From: CAYHGX01 sp964356355
GTDB lineage: Bacteria > Patescibacteriota > Gracilibacteria > UBA1369 > LOWO2-01-FULL-3
DNA length: 64,000 nt
Direction of reading: 5' to 3'
NCBI GenBank assembly: GCA_964356355.1
Contig: CAYHGX010000007.1
Location: 4,050-68,049, forward strand
In this document: in pieces, positions 58,229 through 64,000 of the stretch
How positions within the stretch are numbered: the first letter of the stretch is position 1
How the letters are laid out: the number at the start of each line of letters is the position of its first letter
Program-made: the position numbers and the translations under genes
Notes under the pieces: model-generated
Database searches by the model: none
What the model was told of the DNA's origin: nothing
The model's input: only the letters and a program-made list of their open reading frames with translations

Positions 58229-59642
58229 CATCAGAGGAATCGCTGATCCCATAGACGAAAAACCAGCAGACCTCACAGAAGAAACAGTTTACCTGATAGG
58301 CAAAGGCATCGGCACCTATCTTTCACGCAAATACGCAGTAAAAACAATTGCCGTAGGACGAGACAATCGCCTCACCGGTGAAAAACTCCAAAACGCTTTC
58401 ATGCGCGGCCTCAGCGAAACCGGAATCAAAGCCACAAACATCGGCCTCGCAATTTCTCCAATGGTCTATTGGAGCGTTTGTGCCATGCCCTACGATGCCG
58501 CAGCAAATCTCACCGCCAGTCACAATCCAAAAGAGTACAACGGCGTCAAAGTAGTTACTCACAACGCCCATTCAATTTGCGGCGACGAGCTTCAAGAAGT
58601 TTTAAAATTAATTCAAAACAACGATTTCATTTCCGCACCACCAGTCGCCTCCGATACTCAAGAAATCATGCCCCAATATCTCGAAGACCTTGCCAGTAAA
58701 GTAAAATCCCATCGCCAACTCAAAGTAGTAGTAGATGCCGGAAATGGCACAGCTGGAAAATTCGCTCCAGAATTTTTACGCAAAATCGGTTGCGAAGTGA
58801 TTGAATTATACTGCGAACTGGACGGTAATTTTCCCAACCACGAAGCCAATCCAGAAGAACTCGAAAACATGCACGACCTAATTGCCGCCGTCAAATCCCA
58901 CCACGCCGATCTCGGCATCGGCTTCGATGGCGACGGCGACCGCGTAGGAGTCGTTGACGAAAAGGGCCACCACTATTCTGCCGATTACATGCTCCTCCTC
59001 CTCGCCCGCGATATGCTCAAGCGCCTCCCTGGAGCCAAAGTTGTTTTTGATATCAAAACCTCCCAAGTAATCATCAACGACCTCATCGCCCACGGCGCAG
59101 AGCCAGTTATGAGCAAAACCGGCCACAGCTTTATCGAAAACAAAATGAAAGAAATTGGTGCGCCACTAGCTGGAGAAGTCTCCGGCCATTTATTTTTCGG
59201 TGAAAACTATTACGGTTTCGACGACGCCCTTTTAGCAGCAGGCAAAATTGTACAAATTATCTCAGAAGAAACGCATCCACTCTCTCAAATGTTCAATACC
59301 CTCCCTCAAACTTTTTCCACGCCCGAACTCAAACTTCACTGCCCTGACGACAAAAAATTTGAAATAGTCAAAGCACTAGTTGCTCACTTCACCGCCGCCT
59401 ACAACTGCATCACCATCGACGGCGTCCGCGTAAATTTCGACGCCAACTCCTGGGGAGCAGTTCGCGCCTCAAACACCAGCCCAAACCTCACCCTCCGCTT
59501 CGAATCAGGCACTCCAGAGCGCCTCAAAGAAATCCAGCAACTCATGCTCACCGAGCTCCAAAAACACCCACAAGTAAACACCTCTAAGCTGAGAGAAAGC
59601 ATAGAAATTTTAGCTTTTGAGCGCATTGATTTTCAAAAATAG
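58197..59642 (+). CDS. Phosphomannomutase/phosphoglucomutase
   Basis: A 481-residue alpha-D-phosphohexomutase that interconverts hexose 1- and 6-phosphates for nucleotide-sugar and cell-wall precursors. Active Ser108 in TASHNP, metal loop DGDGDR (244-249), sugar-binding GEVSGHLFF, phosphate-binding RASNTSPNL: all four domains complete. The ManB/AlgC-type family does not tell mannose from glucose preference. ATG 58197 within the nadM end is used; the 12-residue longer frame has no family match. Confidence 0.95.
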   Translation: MINPHIFRAYDIRGIADPIDEKPADLTEETVYLIGKGIGTYLSRKYAVKTIAVGRDNRLTGEKLQNAFMRGLSETGIKATNIGLAISPMVYWSVCAMPYDAAANLTASHNPKEYNGVKVVTHNAHSICGDELQEVLKLIQNNDFISAPPVASDTQEIMPQYLEDLASKVKSHRQLKVVVDAGNGTAGKFAPEFLRKIGCEVIELYCELDGNFPNHEANPEELENMHDLIAAVKSHHADLGIGFDGDGDRVGVVDEKGHHYSADYMLLLLARDMLKRLPGAKVVFDIKTSQVIINDLIAHGAEPVMSKTGHSFIENKMKEIGAPLAGEVSGHLFFGENYYGFDDALLAAGKIVQIISEETHPLSQMFNTLPQTFSTPELKLHCPDDKKFEIVKALVAHFTAAYNCITIDGVRVNFDANSWGAVRASNTSPNLTLRFESGTPERLKEIQQLMLTELQKHPQVNTSKLRESIEILAFERIDFQK

Positions 59643-59687
59643 CGAGCTCGAATTCGCATATTAATTTAGCTTACACTTTCTGCCTCG

Positions 59688-62600
59688 CTACTGCCCACCC
59701 ACATTCACCACTCCAGCCTTGGAAAACAAGAAAGAGTTCTTAGCAGGCGCCTTATAAAACACGTACACCGGATCAAAATCTGTATTACCTACAACATTAG
59801 GATCATTCTTGAGTCCCTTTGCCAAAGAATCACCATTCTTAGGCGATACCAAGTCACCACCCAGCACCACGGGATTCAATGTATCAATTCCATTACAAAA
59901 ATTCTCATCCGGCGTACACGGATTCTTCTCTCCACATATAAATTCTTTATTCAAAATCCTCCTTATATCCTCATTGGTAAGCCCCATGCCACACTGCTGA
60001 TCCATCGGCAATCCCGCATCAGTTATTTCAATACTTTGCCTAAACATTCTCAAATAATTCAGGTCATAAAGCTGCGCCTTAATCCTGCCTGCCAAATTTG
60101 CCGGCAAATTAATCACCGCTCCACCTCCAGCCAATAAATACTGCTTCGGATCACTTCCCTTATCTAAGTCCGCTCCCCCAATCGTATTATCAGAATAAAT
60201 CGCCCCCTCAATCAAAAGTTGACAACTCAACCCACTCACCATTTTTGCATAATTTCCCCATTCCGGTTCGCCAGTCACATTGTTAATACCCATTAAAAAA
60301 TTATCGCCATTCCACACAGCGGGATTATTAGGATCTCCCCACATTTTCAAACCATTATAAGAAAACACCGATCCATCAGCAATAATTGTCGCCTGAATAT
60401 TTCTCAAACCACTAGAACATGGCGCTAAATAAACATTCCCCGTCTTAAAAAACTGATCCTGCACCGTAGATCTAAAGGCCACCAACGAAAGCGTCGCATC
60501 AGAATTGCCCACATTATAAATATCTCTATCAATAAAAATATTCCCATCTGCACTTACCACCACCCACTTCCCATCAAAAGCTCCACTCGTTCCATTGAAA
60601 TCAACGGCTACGCTCTTGCCCTTAAAATAAAGAACATTTTCATCTCCAATCACTATTTTTACATAGTCAGTACCTCTAGCACACCCACCAACATCATATC
60701 GCTGCCTAATTATACTCAAGTCAGTTATGGTGCAAATATCAGGGTTGGTCGTGAGGCCATTCACCTCAGAAGTAGTCAAATACTTCTCCAAATTCTCATT
60801 AATCGTATCTCTCACAATATTCACATTCACGCTTCCAGAGGTTTGAATCAGCACGTCCTTTTGAATATTCCTCACCATCTGTGAAAACACATTTCCGTGC
60901 ACCACCACGGCAGGATTAGAAATAAAATCTCCGGCAATACGCGGCAATTTATTGGAATAATATTTCACCTCCGGCTTTCCCGCCACCGGGAAATAATGAA
61001 CCATTGAGTAAAGCGTCGGCGCCACCACGTTTGCGCAAGGATTATCAGGCGCCACAGCCAACGTAGCCTTTGCCTGAATGTCCTTCTCCGGCATCAAATC
61101 AGACAACTTGGTATTCGGAAGACTACTCACAGTAGCCCCCTGGGCAGCAGAGGCCTCATCCGGCAAAGGAGTTCTCAAAAAATCATTCAAAAAGTGAAAA
61201 TCAAAAGTAATATTTTCATCAACTCCTCCACACAAATCCTGAGTACTGGTTGCTGTCTCCGCATAAGCCAAATTAAAATCCACCTTTATTGCAGAATTCT
61301 GAATTCCCAAATTCCCAAACTTTTTCGCCCCAATTTTAAAACTCATAGGAATCGAACGATAAGCCACAATTTTATCCTGAAAATCATCCGCATACAAAGT
61401 GTTCACCTCCACCGCCGGCCTAAACTTAAAGCTCATGCCAGTTTTACCATTGGGATACACGGCCCCCGGCTGCAATACCGTAACATTTCCAACATCAGCA
61501 ATCAAAGGAGTAGTAAACGTTATACTACTAAGTATCAATTGATTCAGGGCCGGCACATCAAGCCCAATATCATGAATAAATTGTTCATTCAAAAAAGGAA
61601 AAGCTGGATGCGTTCCTGTTGTTAAAGATAAATTTCCATCCGAAGTTGGGGCATAAGAACTCACGGGAAATCTTGAAATATAATGCCCAGGATCCACCAC
61701 TCCACCAGCATCTCTATACTCTTGAAAATCAGAAAAATTAAGCGGTTTATAAGTTACAGCACCAGGATTAACCGCCTCTCTCCAAGGATATCGCTTACTA
61801 GAAAAATCAGACAACGTATCCGACGTCTGATCAATTTTCACCGTATCTATCCAACCCAATTTAATATTATTTATATTTGTAAAAGCTGCAAAATTATACT
61901 CAGCCTCAGTCATGGGCCCATTCCCAGTAGAATTCCTCAAATACAAATGAACATAATAACCATTCGCATTTGTTCCATCAGCCACTTTAACCGAAGCCTG
62001 TCCAGGAGCCACCCCCTCCTCAAATCCAAACTTCAAATTTTCCGGATAAGGGTCCACCATCACGCACAAATAAGGTTTATTATCACACCAATTTGCTGGA
62101 TCATTCACCACCGGCACAGGCACCACCTGATCCGGCAAAAAGATTTTTGCACCACCAAATGGCATATACACACTAGCTTCATCCCAAGCCTTACCGCTCA
62201 CGCTCCCATCCGAAGCCAAACTGACTCCATATTTAGGACTAAAAGGACAAGGAGGGTTCCCACAAGGATCCACCATTTGATCTCCAGCATCCCAAACTAA
62301 AGGTGGTTTATGAAAATCTATCCACCCAAAAGCCGGATTCCAGGCATAACCAAAAAGCTTTCTTGGCTCACCATTAGGCCCAAGTGGAGAAATATAAACT
62401 CCATAGTCAATAGGTCCACATGCCACGCCATCTCCCTCACCGGCATCATTGACTCCATTTTCACAATTAAATGAAATAAAACCTAAATTACTATTAAAGA
62501 CATATCCCTTAATTTTATAATCATAAGCTTGCTGCTGGCCACCTGGTGCAGTGTAAATACCATCCGCCTTCTCCACACACGCTGCATTCGCCCTATTTCC

Positions 62601-62861
62601 CGGTGCAAGCCCCGGCGCCAAACCAAAAATCGCCAAATCCACGATGTTATTATAAAACCCAGCATTCGCTCCCTCATGAGGACCACCATGCGCATCAAAA
62701 AAATTCTGACCAGCATTGCCACCATCAACTGTAGTTCCAGTAATTAAGCCTTTGCAAAGATCATCTCCTTCAGCATTTGCCACCCCAACTACATAAAATT
62801 GAGACACCAAAACTCCTACAAACAAAACCGGAATAAAGATTTTTTTCAAACTTCCAAACAT
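59688..62861 (-). CDS. Large exported protein with GYxW/GWI-type repeats
   Basis: A 1057-residue exported protein. Signal peptide about residues 1-30 (basic LKK, hydrophobic core, cleavage near ANA). Residues about 105-230 contain repeats of the sort IKGYVFNSNLGFISF, LFGYAWNPAFGWIDF and VSGKAWDEASVYMPF, a motif common in CPR surface proteins. The rest is beta-rich with Cys pairs (CGGVD, CTITD, CQLLI); residues about 720-930 recall the DUF7305/bactofilin-like polymer folds near type IV pilus genes, unproven. Asp/Asn/Gly-rich loops suggest calcium. No anchor motif is seen. The end faces the phosphomutase gene at 45 bases. Confidence 0.85.
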   Translation of the reverse strand: MFGSLKKIFIPVLFVGVLVSQFYVVGVANAEGDDLCKGLITGTTVDGGNAGQNFFDAHGGPHEGANAGFYNNIVDLAIFGLAPGLAPGNRANAACVEKADGIYTAPGGQQQAYDYKIKGYVFNSNLGFISFNCENGVNDAGEGDGVACGPIDYGVYISPLGPNGEPRKLFGYAWNPAFGWIDFHKPPLVWDAGDQMVDPCGNPPCPFSPKYGVSLASDGSVSGKAWDEASVYMPFGGAKIFLPDQVVPVPVVNDPANWCDNKPYLCVMVDPYPENLKFGFEEGVAPGQASVKVADGTNANGYYVHLYLRNSTGNGPMTEAEYNFAAFTNINNIKLGWIDTVKIDQTSDTLSDFSSKRYPWREAVNPGAVTYKPLNFSDFQEYRDAGGVVDPGHYISRFPVSSYAPTSDGNLSLTTGTHPAFPFLNEQFIHDIGLDVPALNQLILSSITFTTPLIADVGNVTVLQPGAVYPNGKTGMSFKFRPAVEVNTLYADDFQDKIVAYRSIPMSFKIGAKKFGNLGIQNSAIKVDFNLAYAETATSTQDLCGGVDENITFDFHFLNDFLRTPLPDEASAAQGATVSSLPNTKLSDLMPEKDIQAKATLAVAPDNPCANVVAPTLYSMVHYFPVAGKPEVKYYSNKLPRIAGDFISNPAVVVHGNVFSQMVRNIQKDVLIQTSGSVNVNIVRDTINENLEKYLTTSEVNGLTTNPDICTITDLSIIRQRYDVGGCARGTDYVKIVIGDENVLYFKGKSVAVDFNGTSGAFDGKWVVVSADGNIFIDRDIYNVGNSDATLSLVAFRSTVQDQFFKTGNVYLAPCSSGLRNIQATIIADGSVFSYNGLKMWGDPNNPAVWNGDNFLMGINNVTGEPEWGNYAKMVSGLSCQLLIEGAIYSDNTIGGADLDKGSDPKQYLLAGGGAVINLPANLAGRIKAQLYDLNYLRMFRQSIEITDAGLPMDQQCGMGLTNEDIRRILNKEFICGEKNPCTPDENFCNGIDTLNPVVLGGDLVSPKNGDSLAKGLKNDPNVVGNTDFDPVYVFYKAPAKNSFLFSKAGVVNVGGQ

Positions 62862-62910
62862 TTTTTGTTTTTAATTCTCCTCGTACTTTAGCGCACAAAC
62901 AAAGTAAAAT

Positions 62911-64000
62911 CTACTTCTTCTTCATCTCGCATTCAGAACACACCGTGTTGCTCTCCTTATCTACAACTCTAAGTCCTCCGCACTTTTTACAAATATCAAC
63001 AGGCTTGTTCCAAGTTGCGGTCTTACATTTCGGAAATTTATTACATCCCCAAAACACTCTTCCTCCCTTCTTAGTGCGACGTTCGATCAATTGCCCCTCT
63101 CCACATTTTGGACACTTCACACCAGAAAACACCACTATCGCCTCAATATTCTTACATTTTGGATAACCACTGCATCCCAAAAACGGTCCAAATCTACCAG
63201 TTTTCACTTCCATTGGTGCATCACACTTATCACACTTTTTATCATGAAATTTCTTTTTCAACTCCTCGGTAGCCTCACTTGTTTCGGCCTGCTTCGCGGC
63301 CTGGGCACTTCCCTCAATCGGCTTCGCATTCTTACATTCAGGATAGTTTGAACAAGACAAAAACTTCCCAAATCGCCCCAGCTTGATCACCATCTTAGAC
63401 TGACACTTATCACAAATCTCATCACTCTCCTCATTTACAATGTCCGATTTTTTCAAAGTAAGATCCTTCTCCAAAATATTTGCATGAAAAGGAGTATAAA
63501 AGTCACGAATCATCGGTACCCATTTTTTTGTTCCATCCTCCACCGCATCCAAATGGTCCTCCATTTCCGCCGTAAATTTATAATCCACAATGTCGGAAAA
63601 ATTTTCTACTAATACGTCCGTTACAACCATCGCCAAGTCAGTTGGCCTCAGTGCCTTAGCCTCTTTTTCCACATAGCCACGCGTCATTACAGTACTAATT
63701 GTCGGCGCATAGGTACTCGGTCTACCAATGCCCTCGCTTTCAAGTTTTTTCACCAACGACGCCTCAGTGTACCGAGCAGGCGGTTTAGTAAAATGCTGAG
63801 TATCCACAAGTTTATCCAACTTCACATCTTCCCCCACCACCAACTTCGGCAACAATTTTTCTCCATCGGCCGCCTCTTCCTCTTCGTGGTCTCTACCCTC
63901 CATATACACTTCCATAAATCCTGCAAACTCAATCGTCTGTCCAGTGGCCCTAAAGCTATACCCAGTATCTTTTCCGCCCACACTTGCCGCAATATCCACT
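62911..64000 (-). CDS. topA: DNA topoisomerase I, C-terminal part (5' end beyond the window)
   Basis: The visible 362 residues are the C-terminal region of type IA topoisomerase, which relaxes negative supercoils. The end of the catalytic core has ASLVKKLESEGIGRPSTYAP and the YVEKEAKALRPTDLA segment. Then come three to four zinc ribbons with CDKC, CSNYPEC, CDKCDAP, CPKCGEG, CKKCGG and CSEC pairs. The active Tyr is in the part outside the window. The frame runs to the right edge. Confidence 0.96.
   Translation of the reverse strand, partial: VDIAASVGGKDTGYSFRATGQTIEFAGFMEVYMEGRDHEEEEAADGEKLLPKLVVGEDVKLDKLVDTQHFTKPPARYTEASLVKKLESEGIGRPSTYAPTISTVMTRGYVEKEAKALRPTDLAMVVTDVLVENFSDIVDYKFTAEMEDHLDAVEDGTKKWVPMIRDFYTPFHANILEKDLTLKKSDIVNEESDEICDKCQSKMVIKLGRFGKFLSCSNYPECKNAKPIEGSAQAAKQAETSEATEELKKKFHDKKCDKCDAPMEVKTGRFGPFLGCSGYPKCKNIEAIVVFSGVKCPKCGEGQLIERRTKKGGRVFWGCNKFPKCKTATWNKPVDICKKCGGLRVVDKESNTVCSECEMKKK

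Noticed and set aside
1..64000. UGA-glycine code (table 25), as in Gracilibacteria
   Set aside because: Long conserved genes have no in-frame TGA, two genes appear to stop on TGA, and the tRNA-Trp reads UGG only.
1..64000. CRISPR array or phage region
   Set aside because: No regularly spaced repeats, cas genes, integrase, capsid or terminase genes seen.

Overview
The window looks like a small-genome bacterium of the Candidate Phyla Radiation, most like a Peregrinibacteria-type lineage. This rests on overall character: AT-rich DNA, dense gene packing, many surface proteins and lipoproteins, a complete SUF iron-sulfur operon, an SLH-anchored protein, an archaeal-type NMN adenylyltransferase, and no respiratory, amino-acid or nucleotide biosynthesis clusters. 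The taxonomic name is an inference. Long conserved genes carry no in-frame TGA and two genes appear to stop on TGA, so the code is standard (table 11), not the UGA-glycine code of Gracilibacteria/Absconditabacteria. The sequence is a scaffold: two runs of exactly 100 N (28133-28232 and 48896-48995) are placeholder gaps, and gene order across them is uncertain.

Layout. 1-6.3 kb: a large helical protein running off the left edge, an M16 peptidase, a class B penicillin-binding protein and a small helical protein. 6.3-10.8 kb: a 1492-residue secreted protein with 14 beta-propeller blades. 10.9-15.8 kb: the sufC-B-D-S-U-T operon. 15.8-28.1 kb: a lipoprotein, an SLH-anchored FAD oxidoreductase, a DUF4012 protein, a TrmB-like regulator facing an FAD-binding oxidase-like gene, an FTR1 iron permease with a lipoprotein partner, and a transglutaminase-like membrane protein. 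28.2-33.8 kb (after gap 1): a long hairpin, tRNA-Trp, a DUF3352 lipoprotein, ribosomal protein L33, tRNA-Thr, an ECF sigma/anti-sigma-like pair, and a toxin-antitoxin-Smr operon. 33.9-43.3 kb: an ABC exporter, HicAB, a CIRCE-controlled HtrA protease, a YibE/F membrane protein, an ApbE/FMN-binding lipoprotein pair, a candidate structured RNA, an M50 protease and an HNH protein. 43.5-48.9 kb: a 1470-residue unrecognised protein, a RelBE-like module between direct repeats, GC-rich repeats and tRNA-Ser. 49-64 kb: a saccharopine dehydrogenase-like gene, a cation diffusion facilitator, a lysine-rich histone H1-like protein, a rhodanese/spermidine synthase-like/SmpB/NadE/NadM/phosphohexomutase run, another large exported protein, and the C-terminal part of topoisomerase I.

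How it fits together. Iron import (FTR1 plus lipoprotein) and Fe-S assembly (SUF) form one theme. Envelope building and surface display form another: PBP, HtrA, ABC exporter, sugar phosphomutase, and the SLH, propeller and GWI-repeat proteins. Three toxin-antitoxin modules and several palindromic or direct repeats mark the accessory parts. Promoters are readable: canonical -35/-10 pairs or extended -10 boxes (TGN-TATAAT) lie just upstream of many starts, often with very short leaders, and they decide several start codons. Convergent genes usually meet with interlocked stop codons and no terminator between them.

The best leads for something undescribed are the structured RNA near 41.1-41.3 kb, the 12-bp motif shared by the two leaders near 39 kb, the toxin-antitoxin cassette between direct repeats at 48 kb, the palindromic repeat read in frame inside apbE, and the giant protein at 43.5-48 kb.
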